Origin: Proteinivorax tanatarense
GTDB lineage: Bacteria > Bacillota > Proteinivoracia > Proteinivoracales > Proteinivoracaceae
Assembly (NCBI RefSeq): GCF_040267685.1
Contig: NZ_CP158367.1
Span: forward strand, 1,674,001-1,738,000
Length of the DNA stretch: 64,000 nt
Direction of reading: 5' to 3'
Within the stretch, counting starts at the first letter, position 1. Every line of letters begins with the position of its first letter. This document shows, one piece after another, positions 45,132 through 53,338 of the stretch. The position numbers and the translations under genes are program-made. Below the pieces are notes generated by a model that saw only the letters and a program-made list of their open reading frames with translations, had not been told where the DNA came from and searched no databases.

Positions 45132-46532
45132 TTATTTTTTAAAGAAAAACAGTCCAAAAGCTAGAAGTATCAAAGTAACTAAACCTGTGAATATAAGTAT
45201 ACTAATCGGTCCAAATTGATGAATTAAAGGCACAGAAGCTGCAGTAAAAAGTCCTCCTCCTACAAATGGTTCAAACATCAACTGTTTATAGCCAAATGAT
45301 TCAAGTGCTGGGGATTTATTTTCAGGATCAGCTACTCGCATTAGCATAAGTCCTGTTGCTGTTACCCCCATTGACTGACCGAAATCACCAATGCCCCTCT
45401 CAAACCAATAAGACGGCAGAATTTTAGGTGCAAGAAGCCAAAAGGCAAAGGTGGTCCATAGAATACCTCCTAACGCTAGAACTGTAAAAGGGATTATGTT
45501 GTCGGCAATTACCGAAAGATTAAGAGTTGCCAATGCACTAACTATTAAAATATCAAGGGCAAAACCTTGTATTCTAGCTATTAAATCAGCATCTAGGGTG
45601 TTGTATTTGTCTGTTTTGTCCAACATAAACTGAGTTATTATCCCTCCAAGCATTGCTAGTGGAAATAACGGCACATAAATAAATAGGTACACTCCTGTGA
45701 TGGCTCCCCAAGTAGCTGCCTCTATCAATATAAAGCCTTGTAAAATTGCGTATCCAATCAAAATTGATACAGCTATATATCCAAAGTGAAGTGACAAAGG
45801 CTCTATTGACTCTGCCCTTGTACTTAAGTAGCCAGCCGGGCTTCTTTGATCTAACTCCGTTAATCCTTTTTTCTCGATATCGTCCCTTGAATTTATATTA
45901 TTTTTTATGCTGAGCTTATTTTTTCTTATCCCTAAATTAATAAAAGTTATGCCTATTATTGCGCCACCCAGCACTCCAACTGTTGCCAGACCTATAGCTA
46001 AAGCTTCACCATCTTCAAAGCCCATTTCTGCAAAGGTATTCCCTAAACCTGCTGCAGTTCCATGGCCTCCTACAAAAGCAATTTCAATTAACGCACCTGC
46101 TAAAGGGCTAACGTCAAATACAGGACCTAAAAATAAAATTACAAGTAAAAGCCCCACTACATACTGGCCAAAAGAGATAATATAGCCTAGTACTACTTGA
46201 GGTCCGGCAAGTTTCCACACTTTATTTAAGCTTGGAAGTGCTTGTCCCAAAAAAAGAGCTGCAAACACTATATTTATCATTAGCGAAGGCAGAGCGCTCC
46301 ATGTGGTCAAGCTATATTCGGGGAACAGTCCTGCCTCAAACCACAGACTAATACGTGACAAATCAAAATGTCCTAAAACTTCTGGCCCTAGTATCAAAGC
46401 TAAAAAACCAGCTATCAAGGAACTAGGTAGAAATAAGTTCTGCAAAATAGGGGTTTTAATTCTGATTAATTTTCCTATAACTAATAATAATCCTAATAAT
46501 AATAAACTAAATCCTATTGCGCCTGCTGTCAT
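45132..46532 (-). CDS. Sodium/glutamate symporter family (GltS-like) transporter
   Basis: 466 residues, about 11-12 membrane segments. The two inverted halves of the ESS (GltS) fold are visible: FLPSSLIAGFLALILGPEVLG near 35-55, EIAFVGGHGTAAGLGNTFAEMGFEDG near 152-176 (the substrate/Na reentrant region), an acidic cytoplasmic loop, and DFGQSMGVTATGLMLMRVADPENK near 385-410. The family imports glutamate with Na+. Specificity for glutamate versus related dicarboxylates is inferred from the GGHGTA and MGVTATG motifs only. GGGAGGT precedes the ATG; monocistronic with its own terminator. Confidence 0.87.
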   Translation of the reverse strand: MTAGAIGFSLLLLGLLLVIGKLIRIKTPILQNLFLPSSLIAGFLALILGPEVLGHFDLSRISLWFEAGLFPEYSLTTWSALPSLMINIVFAALFLGQALPSLNKVWKLAGPQVVLGYIISFGQYVVGLLLVILFLGPVFDVSPLAGALIEIAFVGGHGTAAGLGNTFAEMGFEDGEALAIGLATVGVLGGAIIGITFINLGIRKNKLSIKNNINSRDDIEKKGLTELDQRSPAGYLSTRAESIEPLSLHFGYIAVSILIGYAILQGFILIEAATWGAITGVYLFIYVPLFPLAMLGGIITQFMLDKTDKYNTLDADLIARIQGFALDILIVSALATLNLSVIADNIIPFTVLALGGILWTTFAFWLLAPKILPSYWFERGIGDFGQSMGVTATGLMLMRVADPENKSPALESFGYKQLMFEPFVGGGLFTAASVPLIHQFGPISILIFTGLVTLILLAFGLFFFKK

Positions 46533-46798
46533 ATAAAAACCTCCCTTTTGTTCTTTAGTTATATAGAATACAAATTGTAAAATAAAACTTCAATCAATGA
46601 AATTAGCTTTTCCCCACCCTGATTGCTAGTTAAACCTACTAAAATTAACTACAAAATTGCTAGGCTTAAGTGTAGTTTAACTCATTGTAACTTTTTCCTA
46701 CCTGTATTTAACAGCAATGAAATCATTTATTTTATACAAGCTCCCTATATTGTATTATCTGTTATAACTTTTAAAAGTATTTACAAGAGTATAAAACA

Positions 46799-46838
46799 GA
46801 AGATTCCTCAATAGCCCTAGGCTACTGAGGAATCTTCA
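46799..46838 (-). terminator. Terminator overlapping the end of the SRPBCC gene
   Basis: GAAGATTCCTCAATAGCC pairs with GGCTACTGAGGAATCTTC; the stem includes the last codons and the stop of the gene. Confidence 0.65.
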
Positions 46839-47266
46839 ATTTCTTGTTTGATTGCTGAAAGCATATCATCACAGTTTTGTTTTATGATGATTTTTGCAAT
46901 TGGATTTAAAAGTGAAGCAATCATAGGAACACCAAATTCAAAATCTACATCTAATGTTACCCTAGTTTGATCATCTTCCGTTGTTAGCTTCCAACTTCCT
47001 TCAAACTTTTTAAGGTCCCCTTCTACCAGAGAGTACGTTATTATATAATTATTTGGATCAAAAAGATCTTTTTCCTTCCAATTAAAAGGTTTGCCTTTTA
47101 AAACTGTTTTCCATTGGGTAATTGTAAAACCTTCCCCTTGTTCAATAACTTCTACGGAATTTACATTTTCCATGAAATTAGGATACCCTTCCATGTCACT
47201 GACGATCTTATATACCTTTTCTATATCCTTTGTATCAATATTTATACTAGACTCTATATATGGCAT
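46817..47266 (-). CDS. SRPBCC family protein (polyketide cyclase/dehydrase-like)
   Basis: 149 residues with the helix-grip fold pattern: IESSINIDTKDIEKVYKIVSDMEGYPNFMENVNSVEVIE at the start, TQWKTVLKGKPFNWKEKDLFD in the middle and a long C-terminal helix (IASLLNPIAKIIIKQNCDDMLSAIKQEIE). The fold (Pfam 10604/03364) makes a hydrophobic cavity for lipids, polyketides or quinone-like ligands. The ligand is unknown. The gene stands between an intergenic gap and the hairpin-repeat array that starts 16 bp upstream of it; its promoter must therefore lie within, or be supplied by, the repeat. Confidence 0.82.
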   Translation of the reverse strand: MPYIESSINIDTKDIEKVYKIVSDMEGYPNFMENVNSVEVIEQGEGFTITQWKTVLKGKPFNWKEKDLFDPNNYIITYSLVEGDLKKFEGSWKLTTEDDQTRVTLDVDFEFGVPMIASLLNPIAKIIIKQNCDDMLSAIKQEIEDSSVA

Positions 47267-47518
47267 AACTACCCTCCTTTCTAATACCGGGGAATAAATT
47301 CCCCTCTACGTTTTGGAACGCTACATATACCGTAGATACTATTTTCCCGGGATATATTCCCTCTACGTTTTAGGACGTTACATAAACTGTAGCAATTGCA
47401 TACTGTTTCTAAGGAGTGTGTTTCCCCTTTACTACCTAAACTATCGAAAACATCTATCTCCTGCATATCTATACCATCCCCAACGTAGCAGGTAATTTAT
47501 TGCCTGCGGACATCGAAG

Positions 47519-48849
47519 GGTACAGGTTCAAGACATGATTAACACTTTTGGTTCAGGACATGGTTAACACTTCTTGTTATTTTCTTCATTTTGAATAGTG
47601 TAAAACTTATAGGTTTGCAAGTCAATTTCACCTAATAAAAATCTGTTAAACCAAACATTTAGTCTGTTATGTTCATCTTTTTGACTCAAGCCAACGTGAT
47701 AGCCATATAACGCATAACTTAATGTTATTTCTATGGATTTGATTTTCACTGCACCGTTTGAATTTACCTTCCTTCGCTCAAAACTGACCGGATAAATAAT
47801 CTCATCCACATTGCCATTATATTTAATTTCAGATGGCGTGTACCTATCACTTGGCGTTTGATAGTCTAGTGCCTCATGAGGCCTTACATGATTAAACTCT
47901 CTTCTCCATTCTTCAACTATCTTTTGGTTGTGGGAATAAGTACTGTTATTAATTTTTTGGACCTCAGCTTTTAGATCTCTGTGCATTCTTTCGTGACCGC
48001 CATTTTGCTGAGGCTTGGCAACTTCTGTCCTATCTGGAATAATTCCCAGTGACATCCACCAAGCTGATAACCTAGTTAGTCCTAATAAACTCCCTCTATG
48101 CGCAAAAGGTGTGCCGTTATCACTTCTAATGGTTTTTGGAAGGCCATACTTTTTAAATACCTCTTCAAACACTTCTTTTACAGGTTCTGTGGCTTGTCTT
48201 TGCAATAATCGTGTCGCAAGAAGGTATCTACTATCGTCGTCTCTGATAGTTAAGGGGTCACATTTTTTGTTATCAGTGGAGTACCACCAACCTTTAAAGT
48301 CGACCGACCAAACATCGTTAGGTTTTTCAGGCTGGATAAGCTGCCTAAGCGCATCTTGGTTAGTATCAGCTCTTTTAACTCTTCTTTTTTTAACTAACCC
48401 AGCTTTTTCAAAAATTCTTTTTATGCTACTTTCAGAAGGTACGCTTTCAAAAGGATAATTTTTTTCGAAAATCTTTTGTATCTTACGGGCTCCCCAGGAG
48501 GGGTGAGCATGTTTAATATTTAGTATTTTTATAATGCAGTCTTCTGATAACTTTTGGGGGCTCTCCTTGGGCCTTTTACTTAGGTCCCTTAATCCTTGAA
48601 GCCCATATTGTTCATACCTGTGTTTCCACTTGTAACCTGTATTTCTACTTATGCCATATTCAGCACATAGGTCTGTAAAAGATATTTTTTCGGTTAGTGC
48701 ACGGTTAACAAACTCTTCTCTTTGATCCACTTTACTTTTCTCCTCCCATGGCATTAGGTGAAACCTCCTTATGAATTTTCACCTAACATTTTATATGATT
48801 TGTTAACCATGTGTTGGACCATTTTTGTTAACCATGTCCTGACCGAACA
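47519..48849 (-). mobile_element. IS481-family element, copy 2, intact
   Basis: 1331 bp, ending (minus orientation start) TGTTCGGTCAGGACATGG and beginning (plus) GGTACAGGTTCAAGAC. Flanked by an AAG direct repeat (47516-47518 and 48850-48852); removing element and duplication restores the hairpin-repeat text CATCGAAGCCCAAATGG seen in other units. Same length and same transposase as copy 1. Confidence 0.92.
47564..48754 (-). CDS. IS481-family transposase, full length
   Basis: 396 residues. N-terminal helix-turn-helix region (residues about 15-60, FTDLCAEYGISRNTGYKW), an HTH-like linker (PSWGARKIQKIFEKN), the DDE core with Asp in WSVDFKGWW near 150, Asp in IRSDNGTPF near 211 and Glu in NGGHERMHRDLK near 253, and a C-terminal tail (FERRKVNSNGAVK... 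to NNKKC) that is lost from copy 1 by insertion. AAGGAGGTTTCACCTA precedes the ATG. It should be able to move both copies of the element. Confidence 0.95.
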   Translation of the reverse strand: MPWEEKSKVDQREEFVNRALTEKISFTDLCAEYGISRNTGYKWKHRYEQYGLQGLRDLSKRPKESPQKLSEDCIIKILNIKHAHPSWGARKIQKIFEKNYPFESVPSESSIKRIFEKAGLVKKRRVKRADTNQDALRQLIQPEKPNDVWSVDFKGWWYSTDNKKCDPLTIRDDDSRYLLATRLLQRQATEPVKEVFEEVFKKYGLPKTIRSDNGTPFAHRGSLLGLTRLSAWWMSLGIIPDRTEVAKPQQNGGHERMHRDLKAEVQKINNSTYSHNQKIVEEWRREFNHVRPHEALDYQTPSDRYTPSEIKYNGNVDEIIYPVSFERRKVNSNGAVKIKSIEITLSYALYGYHVGLSQKDEHNRLNVWFNRFLLGEIDLQTYKFYTIQNEENNKKC

Positions 48850-50276
48850 AAGCCCAAATGGCTCCCACTTCTAACCTCTCACTTCTCACTACTCAAAACA
48901 CTTCTCACTACTCAAAACTATTAGCTTAGGCTTCAGCAAATTTATGCTAATCTTCCTCTTATCCCGGGGAATGAATTCCCCTCTACGTTTTAGGACGTTA
49001 CATATACTGTAGCAATTGCATACTGTTTCTAGGGAGTGTGTTTCCCCTTTACTACCTAAACTCGAAAAACACCCATCCACAGCACATCTATACCATCACC
49101 AACGTAGCAGGTAATTCATTGCCTGCGAACATAGAAGCCCAAATGGCTCCCACTTCTAACTTCTCACTTCACACTACTCAAAACTATTAGCTTAGGATTC
49201 CACAACTTTATGCTAATCTTCCTCTTATCCCGGGGAATGAATCCCCCTCTACGTTTTGGAACGCTACATACTGTAGATACTGTTTCCTCGGGGGAATAAA
49301 TCCTCTCTGCGTTTTAGGACGTTACATATACTGTAGCAATTGCATACTGTTTCTAAGGAGTGTGTTTCCCTTTAACTACCTAAACCATCGAAAAACACCC
49401 ATCCACAGCACATCTATACCACCACCAACGTAGCAGGTAATTCATTGCCTGCGGACATAGAAGCCCAAATGGCTCCCACTTCTCACTACTCATAACACTT
49501 CTCACTACTCAAAACTATTAGCTTAGGCTTCAGCAAATTTATGCTAATCTTCCTCTTATCTCGGGGAATGAATTCCCCTCTACGTTTTGGAACGCTACAT
49601 ACTGTAGATACTGTTTCCTCGGGGGAATGAATTCCCCTCTACGTTTTAGGACGTTACATATACTGTAGCAATTGCATACTGTTTCTAGGGAGTGTGTTTC
49701 CCCTTTACTACCTAAACTATCGAAAAACACCCATCCACAGCACATCTATACCACCACCAACGTAGCAGGTAATTCATTGCCTGCGAACATAGAAGCCCAA
49801 ATGGGTCCCACTTCTCACTTCACACTACTCAAACGGTAATTCATTGCCTGCGGACATCGAAGCCCAATGGTTCCCACTCCTAACCTCTCACTTCTCACTA
49901 CTCAAAACACTTCTCACTACTCAAAACTATTAGCTTAGGCTTCAGCAAATTTATGCTAATCTTCCTCTTATCCCGGGGAATGAATTCCCCTCTACTTTTT
50001 GGAACGCTACATACTGTAGATACTGTTTCCTCGGGGGAATAAATCCTCTCTGCGTTTTAGGACGTTACATATACTGTAGCAATTGCATACTGTTTCTAAG
50101 GAGTGTGTTTCCCCTTTACTACCTAAACTATCGAAAACACCTATCTCCTGCATATCTATACCATCCCCAACGTAGCAGGTAATTTATTGCCTGCGGACAT
50201 CGAAGCCCAAATGGGTCCCACTTCTAACCTCTCACTTCACACTACTCACTACTCAAAACACTTCACACTACTATTC

Positions 50277-51527
50277 TTATAAATCTTCAACAAATGGTTG
50301 CGTGGCTTGTAACCCTTCTTCAAGTATGGACAGCACCTTATCTATCTCATCCTTTGTAATAGTTAGAGGAGGCTCAATGCGAATTATTTTCTCATTATTT
50401 AAGGTATATGCTACTAAAAGTCCCCTCTCAATGGACTCGCTCATTAACATCCCACCGATACCTTCTTTTGTAAATTCAAGACCTAATAACAACCCCATTC
50501 CTCTAACTTCCTCTATTAAGTCGGGATATTTATTTTCCAATTTTCGTAGACCATTTAAAAAATACTCACCGTTTTCAGCAGTTTTTTCTATTAAGTCCTT
50601 TTCCTGTATAAATTTAATAGTTTCCATTGCTGCAACACATGCCAAAGGATTACCACCAAAAGTAGATGTGTGTAGCATAGGAGCATCTATATACTTTTCC
50701 CAAAGCTTATCTGTTGCTACATATGCACCAATAGGCATAACACCCCCACCAAGAGCTTTGGCGAGGCAGATAATATCTGGGGTAATATCATAATGCTCAC
50801 AAGCAAACATTTTACCTGTCCTTCCCATACCTGTTTGAACCTCATCAACAATTAACAAAATGTTGTTTTGGTCACATAACTTTCGCAGCTGTTTAACATA
50901 ATTATTGGGAGGAACTATTATCCCGCCTTCACCCTGTATTATTTCTATAATTATCGCTGCTGTTTCTTGATTTATCTCATTTTCAATTGCTTCAATATCA
51001 CCGAAAGGTACATGCTTAAAACCAGGCAACAGTGGCATAAACGGTTCTTTAAACAAGTCTCTTCCTGTTGCACTAAGTGCTCCTAAAGACTTGCCATGAA
51101 AACCACCTTTAGTGGCAATTACTTCTTTTTTGCCTGTTGCGATTTTCGCAAGCTTTAAAGCTCCTTCAACAGCTTCAGTACCACTATTACAAATAAAAGA
51201 GTATTTAAGGTCGCCAGGAGTAATATCTGCTAACAACTCACTTAACTGGGCCATTGGTCGATTAATAAGTATTTTTGAAGAAAGAGCCATTTTATCTAGT
51301 TGAGATTTTACCGCTCCGACAACCTGACTATTACAATGCCCCACATTTATCGATCCATAGCCACCTAAGCAATCTATGTACTTTTTCCCTTCGTTATCAT
51401 AGATGTATATTCCGTCAGCCTTTTCTTCGGTGTTTGCCAAACCCATGAATTTAAACAATCTTGCCATGGCTGGATTGACATATTCTTCATATTGACTTAA
51501 AGTTTTTTCAATGGAGTCAGCCATCAT
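50277..51527 (-). CDS. Class III pyridoxal-phosphate aminotransferase (putrescine/acetylornithine aminotransferase-like)
   Basis: 416 residues. Class III signatures: YIDCLGGYGSINVGHCNSQV near 50, FICNSGTEAVEGALKLAKI near 108, GGFHGKSLGALSATG near 140, the PLP-stacking LIVDEVQTGMGRTGKMFA near 223-240 and the Schiff-base Lys in IICLAKALGGGVMPIGA near 262. Overall text (for example NPAMARLFKFMGL) resembles putrescine and other omega-amino-acid aminotransferases more than ornithine ones; the exact substrate is not decided by sequence. ATG ATG at 51527/51524 with GGGAGGT upstream; the second ATG has the better spacing. Confidence 0.87.
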   Translation of the reverse strand: MMADSIEKTLSQYEEYVNPAMARLFKFMGLANTEEKADGIYIYDNEGKKYIDCLGGYGSINVGHCNSQVVGAVKSQLDKMALSSKILINRPMAQLSELLADITPGDLKYSFICNSGTEAVEGALKLAKIATGKKEVIATKGGFHGKSLGALSATGRDLFKEPFMPLLPGFKHVPFGDIEAIENEINQETAAIIIEIIQGEGGIIVPPNNYVKQLRKLCDQNNILLIVDEVQTGMGRTGKMFACEHYDITPDIICLAKALGGGVMPIGAYVATDKLWEKYIDAPMLHTSTFGGNPLACVAAMETIKFIQEKDLIEKTAENGEYFLNGLRKLENKYPDLIEEVRGMGLLLGLEFTKEGIGGMLMSESIERGLLVAYTLNNEKIIRIEPPLTITKDEIDKVLSILEEGLQATQPFVEDL

Positions 51528-51631
51528 TTTACCTCCCTTATTATATTTTTACAAAGTAATATTATTACATTTTATATTCAAAGTATACCATTTTATTATT
51601 TCGTTAGCAATAAACCCTAATTTTACCAATG

Positions 51632-51643
51632 TGATTTAAATCA
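51632..51643 (+). promoter_or_regulatory. Candidate FNR/CRP-type operator upstream of the hemerythrin gene
   Basis: A perfect palindrome TGATTTAAATCA, preceded by TG, 60-75 bp upstream of the start. It matches the TGAT-N4-ATCA core of FNR-type sites. Chance AT-rich palindromes are common, so this is only a suggestion. Confidence 0.35.
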
Positions 51644-51705
51644 TTTATAAAATTACTATTGATGTATAAACTATAACCATAAATAAAATAATGGAGGGTT
51701 ACAAT

Positions 51706-52266
51706 ATGAATGCAATTGAACTAATGATAGAAGAGCATAAAGTAATTAAAAAGGTTTTATCTGCAATAAGAGCAGCTTCTATTACACTTTTAGACAGTAA
51801 TAAGGTTGATTATGACTTCTTTACTAATGCTATAGATTTTGTTCGCAACTTTGCTGACAAGCATCATCACGGCAAAGAAGAGGAAATGTTATTTTATTTA
51901 ATGCATAAGCACCTATCGGAAGAAGATGTTAAAGAACCTCTTAGTGGTATGTATGCAGAGCACGATCTAGGTAGGCTGTTTATAAGCAACTTAGAATACG
52001 CGTTAGAAAATCATCAAAACGGGAATAATGGTGCAAGAGTTGATATAATAGCCAATGCAATAGCTTATACCGACCTTTTAAAAAGGCATATCGACAAAGA
52101 AGATAATGCTATATTTAAGTTTGCTTTGCGTAGTTTAGATGACCATACTATTGAAGAACTTAATTCTACAGTTGAAAAATATGAAAAAGAAAAATCAGAT
52201 ACAGTAAAAAGATATCATCAAATGGCAGCAGATTTAGAAAAGAAAGTTAGTACGGGAGTTCGTTAA
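51706..52266 (+). CDS. Hemerythrin-like domain protein
   Basis: 186 residues from ATG 51706 (GGAGGGTT 8 nt upstream; an ATG at 51691 lies before that site). The four-helix hemerythrin pattern is visible: His in IEEHKVIKKVL near 10, HHH and Glu in FADKHHHGKEEEMLF near 53-62, His in YAEHDLGRLF near 88 and HIDKEDNAIF near 130-140, giving the usual His/Glu/Asp di-iron ligands. Such cytoplasmic proteins bind O2 or NO or store iron, and in anaerobes help with oxygen or nitrosative stress. The C-terminal extension is a charged helix. It is transcribed alone on the plus strand, possibly under an FNR-like operator. Confidence 0.9.
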   Translation: MNAIELMIEEHKVIKKVLSAIRAASITLLDSNKVDYDFFTNAIDFVRNFADKHHHGKEEEMLFYLMHKHLSEEDVKEPLSGMYAEHDLGRLFISNLEYALENHQNGNNGARVDIIANAIAYTDLLKRHIDKEDNAIFKFALRSLDDHTIEELNSTVEKYEKEKSDTVKRYHQMAADLEKKVSTGVR

Positions 52267-52366
52267 ATAAAACAATTAGGTTTTAACTGCCTGTTGTCCC
52301 ACTTGCAATCTTTGGATTCCCATCAGTTGTTAAGTGGGGCCTACAGCCTGTTAGCGAAAATGATGT

Positions 52367-52825
52367 TTAAACTGTATCTCTTTCTATTAAAGGTGTTTCT
52401 TTAATTGCTGAGGTTGCTAGCTGGTCACAACGTTCGTTTTCTGGGTGACCCGCATGGCCTTTAACCCAATTAAATTCCACATTATGTTTTTCCACTAATT
52501 CCAATAGTCTTTTCCATAAATCTGAATTCAATGCTGGTTTATTATTGGATCTTAACCAATTATTTTTTTCCCATTTATAGACCCATTTTTTGTTAATGGC
52601 ATCTACTATATATTTAGAGTCAGAATAAACCTTTACATTACAACTTTCTTTTAAAGATTCCAACCCCTTTATTATCGCCATAAGCTCCATTCGATTATTG
52701 GTTGTAGAAGCATAACCCTGAGATTTTTCTTTTATGTGTTCTTTGTATTTCAGTACAAACCCATATCCTCCTGGGCCTGGATTACCAGAACAAGCTCCAT
52801 CTGTATAAAGTTCAATTTCCTTCAT
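52367..52825 (-). CDS. rnhA: Ribonuclease HI
   Basis: 152 residues from ATG 52825 (GGAAG upstream). The RNase H fold and catalytic residues are present: Asp in IELYTDGACSGNPGPGGYGF, Glu in TTNNRMELMAIIKGL, Asp in KVYSDSKYIVDAINK, and His/Asp in VKGHAGHPENERCDQLA. The basic handle region (KKWVYKWEKNNWLRSNNKPALN) is present, marking the E. coli RNase HI type. It degrades RNA in RNA-DNA hybrids in the cytoplasm. Confidence 0.96.
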   Translation of the reverse strand: MKEIELYTDGACSGNPGPGGYGFVLKYKEHIKEKSQGYASTTNNRMELMAIIKGLESLKESCNVKVYSDSKYIVDAINKKWVYKWEKNNWLRSNNKPALNSDLWKRLLELVEKHNVEFNWVKGHAGHPENERCDQLATSAIKETPLIERDTV

Positions 52826-52934
52826 GATTTTCACTTCCTTCTTTTTATGACTGATACACTTTAAATTTTAGATATTACATAACAAATCACATTAATTTTT
52901 TACCTCTATTTCCCCTCTTTTCATTACTGTTCTA

Positions 52935-52963
52935 TTGACAAATCTTTGAAACTATTGTATTAT
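52935..52963 (+). promoter_or_regulatory. Sigma-A promoter of tRNA-Pro(GGG)
   Basis: TTGACA (52935-52940) and TATTAT (52958-52963) with a 17-bp spacer, 26 bp before the tRNA. Confidence 0.8.
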
Positions 52964-52989
52964 ATTTATTGTTGTATTGCAAATAATAT

Positions 52990-53066
52990 CGGACTGTAGC
53001 GCAGTTTGGTAGCGCACCACGCTGGGGGTGTGGGGGTCGCAGGTTCAAATCCTGTCAGTCCGACCA
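52990..53066 (+). tRNA. tRNA-Pro (anticodon GGG)
   Basis: 77 nt with encoded CCA. Acceptor CGGACTG/CAGTCCG; anticodon stem CCACG/TGTGG (one G-T) around CTGGGGG. Second proline isoacceptor in the window after UGG at 43535. Confidence 0.95.
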
Positions 53067-53084
53067 TTACTAATTTTAAAAAGT

Positions 53085-53113
53085 AAAGTTCTTGATTTTC
53101 AAGGACTTTTTTT
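53085..53113 (+). terminator. Terminator after tRNA-Pro(GGG)
   Basis: AAAGTTCTTG pairs with CAAGGACTTT (one G-T), 5-nt loop, then T run. Nothing else is seen between here and 53298. Confidence 0.75.
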
Positions 53114-53298
53114 GTGCTTAAGTTTAATTAGTCATCCAAACAATGATAATTTACAGATATTATTTACATATTCACCGCTTCAAGTTGTAATTTTCACAAC
53201 GTATTTTAGCATACTGTCAATTTTCTAGGATTATAAAACTTAACTTAAATCCTTTAAAAGAACCCATTTGGAATACTAGCTAAGCTATAGTTTAAAAA

Positions 53299-53338
53299 AA
53301 CCAGCAAAAGCCAATAAGCTTTTGCTGGTTTTTTTTTA
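53299..53338 (-). terminator. Terminator after spoIVA
   Basis: AACCAGCAAAAG pairs perfectly with CTTTTGCTGGTT around CCAATAAG, directly next to the stop, with A/T runs on both sides. Confidence 0.85.

Larger units (their letters stand above)
47283..50225. repeat. Array of hairpin-rich repeats (about 330-bp units, roughly five copies)
   Basis: Units start with GCCCAAATGGCTCCCACTTC, then an AT-rich stretch with TTAGC/GCTAA pairing, one or two hairpin blocks (GGGGAAT-GA-ATTCCCC followed by TCTACGTTTTAGGACG or TCTACGTTTTGGAACG), AGTGTGTTTCCCCTTTACTA, and an end hairpin in GTAGCAGGTAATTCATTGCC. Approximate copies: 47283-47518 (5' part, cut by the IS481 element), 48850-49135, 49136-49465, 49466-49797, 49798-50225. 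Copies 3-5 and the first have two hairpin blocks, copy 2 has one. The array fills the gap between the SRPBCC and aminotransferase genes. Short frames of 60-68 codons recur within it but are not kept in all copies. Confidence 0.8.

Noticed and set aside
47281-49745. Related 60-68-codon frames sharing a LGSKGETHSLETVCNCYS text
   Set aside because: They lie wholly in the hairpin repeats, have unrelated ends, are broken in at least one unit, and show no ribosome site; repeat identity explains the similarity.
52280-52345. Terminator between the hemerythrin and rnhA genes
   Set aside because: CCCACTT and AAGTGGG can pair, but the loop is about 30 nt and there is no T run, so it is too weak to call.
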